Assembly (NCBI GenBank): GCA_946546815.1
Contig: CAMNOL010000005.1
Span: forward strand, 1-50,081
Length of the DNA: 50,081 nt
From: an uncultured Oscillospiraceae bacterium
Lineage (GTDB): Bacteria > Bacillota > Clostridia > Oscillospirales > Oscillospiraceae
Direction: 5' to 3'
The translations under genes and the position numbers were made by a program. The notes below the pieces were generated by a model. That model ran no database searches. It saw only the letters and a list, made by a program, of their open reading frames with translations, and was not told the origin of the DNA. Positions 1 to 9,108 of the stretch are shown here, one piece after another (the stretch's first letter is position 1; each line of letters opens with the position of its first letter).

Positions 1-1593
1 AGTCACCGTTTCATTCTTGCCCTCTTCCGGCTTGGGATCCTCCGGCTCGGTGGCAGGTTTCGTTTCCTCGGGCTTGGTGTCCTCGGGCTTAGTTTCCTCC
101 GGTTTGGGATCGTCCGGTTTGGGATCGTCGGGCTTTTCCTTCTCAGGCTTCTTCAGATGCTCGCTGAACACATAGCCGGTGTACTTCTTGCCCTTGGAAT
201 CGGGGTATTCCACCTTGTACCAATCTTTGTTGTAGGTATCCGTTACCTTCACCTTGGCATCCTTGGCCAGATTCAGCACAACCTCTCCGGTCTGGCTGGC
301 CGTTTTCCGCATGACAGTGGTCACAACCGTCACGTACTCGCCGCCGTTCTTTTCCACATACTTCTTCAGGTACTCGCTGTACACATAGCCGGTGTATTTC
401 TTGCCCTTAGAGGTGTAGGTTGCCTGATACCAGGTTTTGTCAGAGGTATCGGTCACCGTCATCCGGGCCTTTTTTCCCAGGTTGACAACAACCTTGCCGG
501 TCTGGCTGGCCGTTTTCCGCATCACGGTGCTCACAGTGGTCACATAGAGGCCGCCGTTCTTTTCCACGTACTTCTTCAGGTTTTTCTTGGGCAGGTAACC
601 GGTGTACTTCTTGCCCTTGGCATTGGTGTACTCCGCCTTGCACCATTTTTTGTTGGAGGTGTTGAACACGCCCACAACTGCATTCTTCGGCACGGTGGTC
701 ACGGTCTTGCCGGAGCTGCTGGCTTTCCTGCGCATCTTAACCTTGGCGGTCACGGTGTACTTGACGGTTTTTACCGGCGTCTCCGGTTCTACCTTCTTCT
801 GTTCCGTGACTTTGTTGGTCACTTCCGCCTTTTTCAGCTTGCTGCTGCGCACATAGCCGGTGCGGGTCTTGCCATTGGCATCGGTGTACTTCACCTTGTA
901 CCAGCTCTTGCTGTACTGAGCGATGAGGGAAACAGCAGCGTCCTTGGGCAGGGTGGTGAGGGATTTTGCAGAACTAGAAGGCTTTGCACGCAGGCTGGTC
1001 TTGCTTTTGACGGTGTAAGGCTCCGGAGCCTTTTTCAGGTACTTTACGGAGATATAGCCGGTGTACTTTTTGCCTTTTTTGTTGATAAACGTCACCTTGA
1101 ACCACTCGGCGTTGGTGGTGTCAGTGACCTTGACCAGATTGCCCTTGGGCACCACAGTGCGGACTATGGAAGTCTTATTGGGCTTTGCACGGAGATTTAC
1201 GTCACCTGTGGCGGAATAGGCGCCGACAGCAGCTTTCTTCTGCTGCTTGGCATCCGTTTTTTCCTCTTCCTTTTTGGGCTCCGTTTTGGACTCCGTTTTT
1301 TTCAGGTACTGGCTGGACATATAGCCAGTGTACTTCTTGCCCTTAGCGTCTGTGTAGTTGACCTTGTACCACGATTTGTTGGCAGTGCTGGTCACAGTGA
1401 CCTGGGCGTTTTTCGGCAGCTCCGTCAGAATACTGTAGCCGATGCCCGCGCCGGAGCGCAGACGAACATTGCTGCCGGTGGTGATGTAGGTGGGCGCGGC
1501 TGTCTGATTCGCCGCAAAGGCCGGAACCGGAACCGCGGTCAGCAGCAGCACCGCCGCCATCACTCCGGCCAGGAGTTTTGTTATAGTTTTCAA
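1..1593 (-). CDS. Secreted multi-SH3b-domain protein (partial, runs off the left edge)
   Basis: Minus-strand translation starts MKTITKLLAGVMAAVLLLTAVPVPAFAANQ (signal peptide; TTG start with AAGGAGGG upstream), followed by about six repeats with motifs like 'NVRLRSGAG...WYKVNYTDAKGKKYTGYMSSQYLKK' and a Pro/Glu/Lys-rich tail (KPDDPKPEETKPEDTK). The ORF track lists only spurious antisense ORFs here. Confidence 0.85.
   Translation of the reverse strand, partial: MKTITKLLAGVMAAVLLLTAVPVPAFAANQTAAPTYITTGSNVRLRSGAGIGYSILTELPKNAQVTVTSTANKSWYKVNYTDAKGKKYTGYMSSQYLKKTESKTEPKKEEEKTDAKQQKKAAVGAYSATGDVNLRAKPNKTSIVRTVVPKGNLVKVTDTTNAEWFKVTFINKKGKKYTGYISVKYLKKAPEPYTVKSKTSLRAKPSSSAKSLTTLPKDAAVSLIAQYSKSWYKVKYTDANGKTRTGYVRSSKLKKAEVTNKVTEQKKVEPETPVKTVKYTVTAKVKMRRKASSSGKTVTTVPKNAVVGVFNTSNKKWCKAEYTNAKGKKYTGYLPKKNLKKYVEKNGGLYVTTVSTVMRKTASQTGKVVVNLGKKARMTVTDTSDKTWYQATYTSKGKKYTGYVYSEYLKKYVEKNGGEYVTVVTTVMRKTASQTGEVVLNLAKDAKVKVTDTYNKDWYKVEYPDSKGKKYTGYVFSEHLKKPEKEKPDDPKPDDPKPEETKPEDTKPEETKPATEPEDPKPEEGKNETVT
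250..1500 (-). repeat. Intragenic tandem SH3b repeats (about 210 bp period in the best-conserved pair)
   Basis: Near-identical blocks 'ggccgttttccgcat...gccgccgttcttttccac' begin near 298 and 508, with diverged copies further right; each encodes one SH3b unit ending YTGYV/YTGYL. Confidence 0.75.
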
Positions 1594-1795
1594 GAGATTT
1601 CCCTCCTTATACCTTTCTATCTATGGTTGTCTCTCTGTTCAAACCGGACAGGAGCTAGGGCGTAGTTTGCCTGCTCAGCGTTCCTGTCCATATCCAGATT
1701 ATAGCAGAAAAGGGAAAAAGAAATAATTAAAAAATGATTAAGAATTTCATTTCAGCTCCACAGTTTATTCAGATTTTGAGGAATAACAAAGAGGA

Positions 1796-1833
1796 AAAGC
1801 CGTCCCCGCAGCACACAGCGCCGGGACGGCTTT
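1796..1833 (-). terminator. Likely intrinsic terminator after spoIVA
   Basis: Inverted repeat AGCCGTCCC ... GGGACGGCT followed on the minus strand by a T-rich tail (TTTTCCTCTTT). Confidence 0.6.
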
Positions 1834-1861
1834 CTCGTCTGATAAAAAGGGAGTACTGCGG

Positions 1862-3340
1862 TCAGAGGATGATGCAGATCAGTCCGCCGCTGCCCTCGTT
1901 GATGATGCGCTCCAGCGTCTCCCGCAGTTTTTTTCGGGCATCCTCCGGCATGCGCATCAGCTTGCCCTGGAGGTCCTCGTTGACCAGCTCGTGGAAGGAT
2001 TTTCCAAAGATATTGGACTGCCAGATTTTTTTGGTGTCCCCCTCAAACTCCTGGAGCAGGTAGGAGATCATCTCCTCCGACTGCTTCTCGTTGCCCACGA
2101 TGGGCGAGATCATGGTTTCAATGTCCGCCCGGAGCATATGGATGGAAGGGGCACTGGCCTTCAGACGGACGCCGTAGCGTCCCCCCTGCTTGACAATCTC
2201 CGGCTCCTCCAGCGTCAGCTCCTCAATGGAAGGGATCACAATGCCGTATCCTGTCTCCCTCACGTCAGTCAGCGCCTGGGACACCTTGTCGTATTCTCCC
2301 TTCACCTGGGAAAGGGAGGTGAGCAGCGCCAGAAGGTCTCCATCATCCCGGATACTGAACCCGGACTGCTGACTCAGCGTGTCATAAAACAGCGTTCTGG
2401 GCAGCTCCAGCGATGCCTGAGCCACTCCAGTGCCCAGGCTGATAGAGGTCACCTCCGCCCGGCTGATGGAGGGGCACTGGCCCATGGCAGCGGTGACGTC
2501 TCTCGCCTCCCGGATGCGGTGGAGGTGCCCTGCCGTCTCCCGTATGACTGCATACAGCTCCTCCTTGATGGGATGGGTATAGGGCAGCGCGTCCACCCAG
2601 CTTGGCAGGAAGAGGTCCATTTCCTTCAGGGGGAATTCGTAGAGCACCGCCCGGATGATGTTGGTCACATCTGCCTCCTCCAGCGTCAGGCAGTTCACCG
2701 GCAGGCAGGACACCCCATAGCGGGCGGCGATCTCCTTGCTCAGTCCCACAGTTTTGGGGTCCCTGGGGTCGTCAGCGTTCAGCAGCACCAGAAAGGGCTT
2801 GCCCAGCGCCTGCAGCTCACGGATGACCCGCTCCTCCGCCTCCTCGTAGTCCTCCCGGGGAATATCCGCCACTGTGCCGTCGGTGGTGACCACGATGCCG
2901 ATGGTGGAATGTTCCGCGATGACCTTCCGGGTGCCCACCTCTGCCGCATCGGTCATGGGGATTTCATGGTCAAACCACGGGGTCGTCACCATCCGGGGCT
3001 CGTCGCCCTCCAGCTGCCCCACCGCTCCCGGCACCAGATAGCCCACACTGTCGATCAGACGGACGGACACCGCCGCCCCTCCCTCCAGCTGGATCTGCAC
3101 CGCTTCCTCCGGGACGAATTTCGGCTCAGCCGTCATAATGGTCCGGCCGGAACCGCTTTGGGGCAGCTCATCCCGCGCCCGCTCCTTCCGGTACACGTTT
3201 TCTATGTTGGGGATCACCAGCGTCTCCATAAACCGCTTGATGAAGGTGGACTTTCCGGTGCGAACCGGGCCCACCACCCCGATGTAGATATCGCCGTTGG
3301 TCCGCAGGGCGATGTCCTCATAAATCGTTTTGTTGTCCAA
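1862..3340 (-). CDS. spoIVA: Stage IV sporulation protein A (spore coat morphogenetic ATPase)
   Basis: Translation LDNKTIYEDIALRTNGDIYIGVVGPVRTGKSTFIKRFMETLVIPNI... and C-terminus SGGLICIIL are characteristic of SpoIVA. TTG start at 3340 after GGAGGC is preferred over the ORF-track ATG at 3367. Confidence 0.95.
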   Translation of the reverse strand: MDNKTIYEDIALRTNGDIYIGVVGPVRTGKSTFIKRFMETLVIPNIENVYRKERARDELPQSGSGRTIMTAEPKFVPEEAVQIQLEGGAAVSVRLIDSVGYLVPGAVGQLEGDEPRMVTTPWFDHEIPMTDAAEVGTRKVIAEHSTIGIVVTTDGTVADIPREDYEEAEERVIRELQALGKPFLVLLNADDPRDPKTVGLSKEIAARYGVSCLPVNCLTLEEADVTNIIRAVLYEFPLKEMDLFLPSWVDALPYTHPIKEELYAVIRETAGHLHRIREARDVTAAMGQCPSISRAEVTSISLGTGVAQASLELPRTLFYDTLSQQSGFSIRDDGDLLALLTSLSQVKGEYDKVSQALTDVRETGYGIVIPSIEELTLEEPEIVKQGGRYGVRLKASAPSIHMLRADIETMISPIVGNEKQSEEMISYLLQEFEGDTKKIWQSNIFGKSFHELVNEDLQGKLMRMPEDARKKLRETLERIINEGSGGLICIIL

Positions 3341-3436
3341 GCTTCCGCCTCCCTGTGTCAGAGGCACCCCGCAGAGGGCCTCCTGTGTTTCCGATTCCTT
3401 CGATGATCCGACCAGCCCCGTGAAACCGGCGGTGCC

Positions 3437-4948
3437 TTACCTCTTTTTGGGAATCAGCAGCATCTGTCCCGGCTTCAGCGGCTCCGTCCCCAGTCCATTG
3501 GCCTGCTCGATTTCCGTTCCCGTGGTCAGGTACGCCTTGGCGATGTCCCAAAGGGTCTCTCCCTCGCCCAGCTGCCGGAGCACAATGGAGGGCTGGTTTT
3601 CCGAGGCAACCGCCTGATCCATGTCCAGCGCAAAGCCGGACAGGCCGCAGAGCCGCTGCTGACGGGTCACCAGCATCTGGAACTCTACGCCCAGACGCAC
3701 CTCGATTCCGCCGCCTGTCACCGCCGCATCCGACTCCGGCACCGTACAGGACGCCACACACTGTGCCCCCTCCGGCACCTCTGCGGGGCAGGTCACCTGA
3801 ACCGACCGGGCTGCCGCTGCGCAGGTCCCGTCTTCTCCCCGGTACAGCACCGTCATGCGGATCTCTGCACACAGCTCTCCCCCTACCGGGCGCACCTGTC
3901 CGGCCTGTACCCGCACGTCACAGACCTCCGCCGGAACCATGGCTGTGTCCAGCACCTCCCGCACGTTCTGGCGGCGGCTGCTCTGTTCCACCAGCTCCGG
4001 CAGAACGTAGGTGGTAAATTCCGGCGTGCCCGGGTGAAAAATGCTGTAGGCGTCTGCCACAATGTTCAGCTCCCGCTTTTCCCGGAGGACGATCTGTGCC
4101 AGCAGCTCCAGCTCCAGCGAAACCTCCCGTCCCTCCGGCTCCATGGTCCGGGCCTGGCACCCGGTGACCATCACATCCAGCTGAAAGGAGGTGTTTTCCG
4201 CCGTCTCTCCCACCTCGGCAATCTGGGAAAAGGGCAGCTCAAAGTCCGCCGTGCTCAGCTGTCCCTCCGGGCTCAGATACAGCAGGTGGATCACCGCACC
4301 GCCCTTGAAAATCAGCTTTTCCCCCACCAGTCGGGCTTCCGAGTCATACGCGCGGCAGCGCACACTCAGCAGCTCCTCCACAGGGGGGCGGCTTCCGGGA
4401 ATCTGAACCACCTCCGAACAGGTAAAGGGCCGCTCTTTTACGTTCACGACAAAGTTACCCGTGCTCCGTTCGGAACGGCATTCAATGCCCAAGGTCTCCC
4501 GCTCCTGGATCTCCGTGCAGAAACGGACCAGCACCGGATCATATACCGTCACCTCAATGGCCAGCACCACACGCACCAGCACCTTCCGGGGATTCATGGC
4601 CCGGGTCTCCGCCAGCGTAACTCTGGGAACCGCAATGCAGCGGCTCAGTCCGGTGACCTGCTCCAGCTCTGCGGAAAACTGAAACGGCAGCTCCGCCTTC
4701 AGGCGCTGCAGCCTGCCCTCCCCCTCCGGCTGGTAGAGAATGGTACAGAAAGCCGTTCCCATCAGCGCGATGCTGCCCATGCCGCACTCCTTGCTCTGGA
4801 GCTGGGGGGCAGCCTCCGTATCAACAATGTCCAGAATGTCCGGGCAGGCGTCGGGCACAATCATCTCCAGCGTCTCCTCACGGTTCAGCGTGGTGTGAAG
4901 CTTCATTTCCCAGCAATCAATCTCGTTTTGTGTCAGCGTTGCGTTCAA
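3437..4948 (-). CDS. sipL: SPOCS (DUF3794) + LysM protein, SipL-like (SpoIVA-interacting protein)
   Basis: Repeated DUF3794/SPOCS-type sequence and a C-terminal LysM (GETLWDIAKAYLTTGTEIEQANGLGTEPLKPGQMLLIPKKR), directly upstream of spoIVA. TTG start with GGAGAG upstream (4948). Confidence 0.8.
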   Translation of the reverse strand: MNATLTQNEIDCWEMKLHTTLNREETLEMIVPDACPDILDIVDTEAAPQLQSKECGMGSIALMGTAFCTILYQPEGEGRLQRLKAELPFQFSAELEQVTGLSRCIAVPRVTLAETRAMNPRKVLVRVVLAIEVTVYDPVLVRFCTEIQERETLGIECRSERSTGNFVVNVKERPFTCSEVVQIPGSRPPVEELLSVRCRAYDSEARLVGEKLIFKGGAVIHLLYLSPEGQLSTADFELPFSQIAEVGETAENTSFQLDVMVTGCQARTMEPEGREVSLELELLAQIVLREKRELNIVADAYSIFHPGTPEFTTYVLPELVEQSSRRQNVREVLDTAMVPAEVCDVRVQAGQVRPVGGELCAEIRMTVLYRGEDGTCAAAARSVQVTCPAEVPEGAQCVASCTVPESDAAVTGGGIEVRLGVEFQMLVTRQQRLCGLSGFALDMDQAVASENQPSIVLRQLGEGETLWDIAKAYLTTGTEIEQANGLGTEPLKPGQMLLIPKKR

Positions 4949-5070
4949 AGCTGTTCTCTCCTTTCGTCCATCTCTTCTGTTGGACATGGGTTGATAGAGC
5001 ATATGAACCGGGACGGGCATCTATGCAAAAAAACAGAGACGATTTTCACATCGCCTCTGTTCGCAAGGAA

Positions 5071-5142
5071 TTATTTGATCCGAAAAATGGCTTTCAGCAG
5101 CCCGGCAAGCGCCTTGGGCGCACGCACAATCACGATCTTCAT
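5071..5142 (-). CDS. spoVM: Stage V sporulation protein M (23 aa amphipathic membrane peptide)
   Basis: Minus-strand translation MKIVIVRAPKALAGLLKAIFRIK* with SD AGGAGGGG; matches the SpoVM family pattern (MK-x-x-x-I-K/R-x-PK-x-L-x-G). Lies between thiN and sipL/spoIVA. Not in the supplied ORF track. Confidence 0.88.
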   Translation of the reverse strand: MKIVIVRAPKALAGLLKAIFRIK

Positions 5143-5175
5143 CTGACACCCCTCCTGTTCTGCGGCAACACCGAA

Positions 5176-5325
5176 TCAACGGTGCAGATTGCTGAACCCA
5201 ATCACGATCATTGCCAGTCCCGACAGGGTGAGGACCGCCTTCAGAGGCAGCACCAGCGCCAGCAGAACGCCAACCCCTATGGAGATCAGGCAGATCCCGC
5301 CGTAGCGTCGACCAAATCCGCGCAA
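5176..5325 (-). CDS. Small two-segment hydrophobic protein (49 aa), uncharacterised
   Basis: Minus-strand translation (TTG start, GGAGG 7 nt upstream) MRGFGRRYGGICLISIGVGVLLALVLPLKAVLTLSGLAMIVIGFSNLHR*; alternative ATG start at 5346. Confidence 0.65.
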   Translation of the reverse strand: MRGFGRRYGGICLISIGVGVLLALVLPLKAVLTLSGLAMIVIGFSNLHR

Positions 5326-5416
5326 AAACACCGCCTCCCCTCGCATCGGAACACAGCCTGATTCGCTTCTGGTTCAGTATACGTGAGAAGGCGGCATTTT
5401 GTGCCATATAAAATTT

Positions 5417-6055
5417 TCAGATCAAACGCTCGCTGCGGATCAGCAGTCCCCGTCCCTCTCCGATGGTGATCTGTGCCTCGCAGCCGGGAAGAATCTCATT
5501 GCTGACCCCAAGTGTAGCCGTCCGCAGGAAGTCCGTGTGCTCTGCCCGGTACTTCACGCCGCTCATGGTCACATCCCGCAGCGCCCGGTCCAGGGGGATC
5601 AGTCCCAAATAGCGGTAAGGCGGATCGTTTGCCAGCACCAGCGTCCCCTCGCTGACAAACCGGACCTCGTTCCACTCGTCCAGCAGCAGCGCTTCGGCGC
5701 CCAGCTCATGCGCCTTCTCCAGCAGGCAGAAGTTGGCCAGGTGATGGTCCGCCCTGCCCCCTGTGCAGGCACACAGCAGCAGCCGCTGAAAGCCCATGCG
5801 CACCGCCTGATGCACCGCCACTTCCAGATCCGTAAAATCCTTTTCCACGGGCAGCACCATGGAGGGCAGCCCCTCCGGGCTTCCGCCGGAGTCTCCGTCC
5901 CCCACATACCAGTCCGGCGTCAGGCCCGCCAGCTCCGCATTCTTTCTGCCGCCGTCTGCACAGAGGATAAAGTCCGCTCCGGTGAGGTAAGGCTGCAGGT
6001 ACGTCAGGCTTTTGCAGGGCGCGGCTCCCACAATCACCGCCTGTTTCCCATTCAT
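5417..6055 (-). CDS. thiN: Thiamine diphosphokinase
   Basis: MNGKQAVIVGAAPCKSLTYLQPYLTGADFILCADGG...PDWYVGDGDSGG...DFTDLEVAV...GGRADHHLANF; ATGA overlap with rsgA stop. Confidence 0.9.
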   Translation of the reverse strand: MNGKQAVIVGAAPCKSLTYLQPYLTGADFILCADGGRKNAELAGLTPDWYVGDGDSGGSPEGLPSMVLPVEKDFTDLEVAVHQAVRMGFQRLLLCACTGGRADHHLANFCLLEKAHELGAEALLLDEWNEVRFVSEGTLVLANDPPYRYLGLIPLDRALRDVTMSGVKYRAEHTDFLRTATLGVSNEILPGCEAQITIGEGRGLLIRSERLI

Positions 6056-6930
6056 TTCTTTTCCCATGCCTTGAACTCCTTTGCCACCTGGTACAGCCGT
6101 GTGTAGCTGTCGTGGCGGCTGCGGGGGATTTCTCCCTGCTTCAGCGCCTTGAGCACTGCACAGCCTTTTTCCTTTACATGGGCGCAGCCCACGAATCTGC
6201 ATTTCCCCAGATACGGGCGGAACTCCCGAAACGCCTCTGCCAGCGTTTCCTTGTCCAGCAACTCCGGTGTCTCCGTGTCAAAGGAGGAAAAACCGGGGGT
6301 ATCCGCGATGATCGCGTTCTCTCCCAGCCGGAACAGCTCCACATGGCGGGTGGTATGGCGGCCGCGCCCCAGCTTTTGGCTGACTTCTCCAGTGGGAATC
6401 TTCACGTTTTCATCCATTGCGTTGAGCAAACTGGACTTTCCGACACCGGAATTTCCTGTAAAGACACTTACCTTGTCAGCCAGGATCTCCCTCAGCCGGT
6501 CCAATCCTTCGCCGGTTTTGGCGCTGACCCGGACCGTCTGGTACCCGACCTGCCGGTAGAGCTCGTACAGCCCCCGGCCGTCGGCCAGATCGCACTTGTT
6601 GACCACCACCACTGGTTCACAGTGGTTGACCTCCGCCAACGCCGCAACCCGGTCCACCAGGAAGGGTTCCGTCACCGGAATAGCCTCAGAGACGATAATA
6701 ACCATCTGATCCATATTGGCTACAGCGGGCCGGCGGAATGCGTTTTTCCGCTCCAGAATCCGCTCCAGCCGCCCGGCACCGGGCTCGGTGGGCGTCAGCT
6801 CCACCCGGTCTCCCACCAGCGGGGATTCCCCTGTGTAGCGAAACTTCCCTCTTGCCCGGCATCGGACAATCTCTCCGCCGCAGTCCACATCATAAAAGCC
6901 GCGGATGGTTCGAATGATGATACCTGTCAT
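6052..6930 (-). CDS. rsgA: Ribosome small subunit-dependent GTPase A
   Basis: Circularly permuted GTPase: VVVNKCDL, VFTGNSGVGKSSLLNAM, IADTPGFSSF; C-terminal Cys/His Zn site CRFVGCAHVKEKGCAVLKAL. Confidence 0.95.
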   Translation of the reverse strand: MTGIIIRTIRGFYDVDCGGEIVRCRARGKFRYTGESPLVGDRVELTPTEPGAGRLERILERKNAFRRPAVANMDQMVIIVSEAIPVTEPFLVDRVAALAEVNHCEPVVVVNKCDLADGRGLYELYRQVGYQTVRVSAKTGEGLDRLREILADKVSVFTGNSGVGKSSLLNAMDENVKIPTGEVSQKLGRGRHTTRHVELFRLGENAIIADTPGFSSFDTETPELLDKETLAEAFREFRPYLGKCRFVGCAHVKEKGCAVLKALKQGEIPRSRHDSYTRLYQVAKEFKAWEKK

Positions 6931-8969
6931 GAAATCGAATAATCCTTATAGCTGGCGCCATCAACGGTGACGTCGATGGACTCAATGGTTCCCTTGTACT
7001 CCACGGAGAAGCTGCTCTCCTCCGCGCCCACCGTGCCGGAATAATAGTTCACGCCGTTGATCTTAATGGACACGCTGGAGTTGGAGGTGCGCTGCTCCGG
7101 CATCTTGACCATGATCACATGGGCTGCGTCTTCCGGCAGGTCAGAGGGCTCTTCCGCCTCATCTCCGTCCTGCTTTTCCTCCTCTGTCTGGTCTTCCGGC
7201 TCTTCCGGCTCTGCCGGTTCGGGGTCCTCAGGCTTGGGACCGGAGCTGATCTGCAGGTCGACCTTGGTGCCCGGCTCCACCTCGTCCTTGGCCTTCACGC
7301 TTTGGAATACCACCTTTCCGGCGTCCTCGTCGCTGCTCACGGTGACCACCCTGCCGCATTTCAATCCCAGCTCCTTCAGCGCGGACTTGGCCTGGTTCTC
7401 CGTCATGCCGATGAGGGAAACCATGGTGACAGAAGTGTCCTTGACTCCCTTGCTGTAGGTGATGTCCACGGTCTGCCCCTCGGTCAGCACGGCCCCAGCC
7501 TTGGGATCGGTAGAGATGATGAGACCCTCATCATATTTGTCAGAATAGGTGGAGCTGTATTTGACTACAACGCCGTACTTCTCGCTGAGGGTGTCCGCCC
7601 AGCCCGCGTAATCCTCTCCGATGATGTCCGGCATGATCAAATCCGGAGTCTCCTCCGTCTCCTCACTGCAAATCACCACCGTGATCTCCGTCTCCTCACT
7701 CTTGGTGACGCTGCCGCCCAGCGGATCCTGGGAAATAATCTGTCCCGGCTCGTAGGCCGCGTTGTAGGCGGTCTCCTCACTGACCACAATGCGGAAGTGT
7801 CCGTTCATGGTCTCGTCGGTGAAAATCATCTCCTGGGCTTCTGTATAGGTCTTGCCCAGCAGCTCCGGCACTGTGTACTCCGTTCCGCCGTCCAGAACAT
7901 CGGACAGGAAGGTGGTGAACAGCATCCGGAAGATGAAGAACACCACCAGCAGGATCGCCGCCACCGCTCCGATGATCAGAAACAGGGTGCGATTGCCGCC
8001 GTTGTCCTGTTCCTCCTCCTGAAGATCGTCCTGCTCCCTGTCCTCAGGGGGAAGATTCATCTCCGATTGTTCCGGGTTATAGGGTTTGACCTCCTTCAGC
8101 TCGGTGAGCATCCAGGGGTTCTGGTAGTCAAACACCGTGGCAGGATTCTTCCGGAAGGTCTCCAGATCCGCCAGCATCGCCTCCGCACTGGGGTAGCGCA
8201 GCTCCCGGTCCTGGGCCATGGCCTTCATAGTGATCTGCTCCATGCCCACCGGAATGTCCGGATTCAGCTCCCGGGGCGCCAGCGGAATGGAGTTGATATG
8301 CTGAATGGCAACAGCAACCGGAGAGTCTCCCTCATAGGGGAGGCGGCCGGTGAGCATCTCGTAGAGCACCACACCGGCGGAATAAATGTCGCTGCGGGCG
8401 TCGATGTCGCTGCCCTTGGCCTGCTCCGGGGAGATATAGTGGACGCTGCCCAGCGCCTCCTGCGTCACTGTCCTCTGGGCGTCGGCAATACAGGCGATGC
8501 CGAAATCAGCCACCTTCACGCTGCCGTCCCGGAGCACCATGATGTTCTGGGGCTTGATATCCCGATGAATGATGCCGCGGCTGTGGGCATGGCTCAGTCC
8601 CTGCAGGATCTGTACGCTGAAGTGAAGCGCCTCCCGCCAGTTGAGAATGCCGCCCCGGCGCTGGATATACTGCTTCAGCGTGATGCCGTCCACCAGCTCC
8701 ATGACAAAGTAGTCGATATCTCCGTCCTGATTCACATCAAAGACGTTGACGATGTTGGGATGACTCATCATGCCGACTGCCTTGGACTCATCGTGGAAGC
8801 GGCTGCGAATGCCCTTGTCCGCTGCCAGCTCCGGCTTCAGCACCTTCACCGCCACCAGCCGGTTCAGGCGGTGGCATTTGGCCTTATAGACCACCGCCAT
8901 GCCGCCGACACCCAGCACGTCCAGGATTTCATATCGGTCATTCAACATTTTTCCAATGTTCTGATCCAT
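6927..8969 (-). CDS. prkC: Stk1/PrkC family Ser/Thr protein kinase with PASTA domains
   Basis: Kinase motifs GVGGMAVVYKA, HRDIKPQNIM, VADFGIA; one TM segment; several PASTA domains. Confidence 0.95.
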   Translation of the reverse strand: MDQNIGKMLNDRYEILDVLGVGGMAVVYKAKCHRLNRLVAVKVLKPELAADKGIRSRFHDESKAVGMMSHPNIVNVFDVNQDGDIDYFVMELVDGITLKQYIQRRGGILNWREALHFSVQILQGLSHAHSRGIIHRDIKPQNIMVLRDGSVKVADFGIACIADAQRTVTQEALGSVHYISPEQAKGSDIDARSDIYSAGVVLYEMLTGRLPYEGDSPVAVAIQHINSIPLAPRELNPDIPVGMEQITMKAMAQDRELRYPSAEAMLADLETFRKNPATVFDYQNPWMLTELKEVKPYNPEQSEMNLPPEDREQDDLQEEEQDNGGNRTLFLIIGAVAAILLVVFFIFRMLFTTFLSDVLDGGTEYTVPELLGKTYTEAQEMIFTDETMNGHFRIVVSEETAYNAAYEPGQIISQDPLGGSVTKSEETEITVVICSEETEETPDLIMPDIIGEDYAGWADTLSEKYGVVVKYSSTYSDKYDEGLIISTDPKAGAVLTEGQTVDITYSKGVKDTSVTMVSLIGMTENQAKSALKELGLKCGRVVTVSSDEDAGKVVFQSVKAKDEVEPGTKVDLQISSGPKPEDPEPAEPEEPEDQTEEEKQDGDEAEEPSDLPEDAAHVIMVKMPEQRTSNSSVSIKINGVNYYSGTVGAEESSFSVEYKGTIESIDVTVDGASYKDYSIS

Positions 8970-9108
8970 CGTATCTCTCCCTTTATCGGATGGGTTATCA
9001 TCCAGCGCGCCCGGAAGCCGAGCCGCTCTGGATTGCCTGTCAGAATCACAGCCGTTTCCCCTCTGTGCCTCCGAAACAGGTTCCGTATACTCCTATCTCT
9101 GTAGGTTA

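Noticed and set aside
157-1665. 502-aa plus-strand ORF with apparent internal repeats (HIAGVLLALGIGV...)
   Set aside because: It is the antisense shadow of the repeated SH3b gene on the minus strand, which has a signal peptide and SD.
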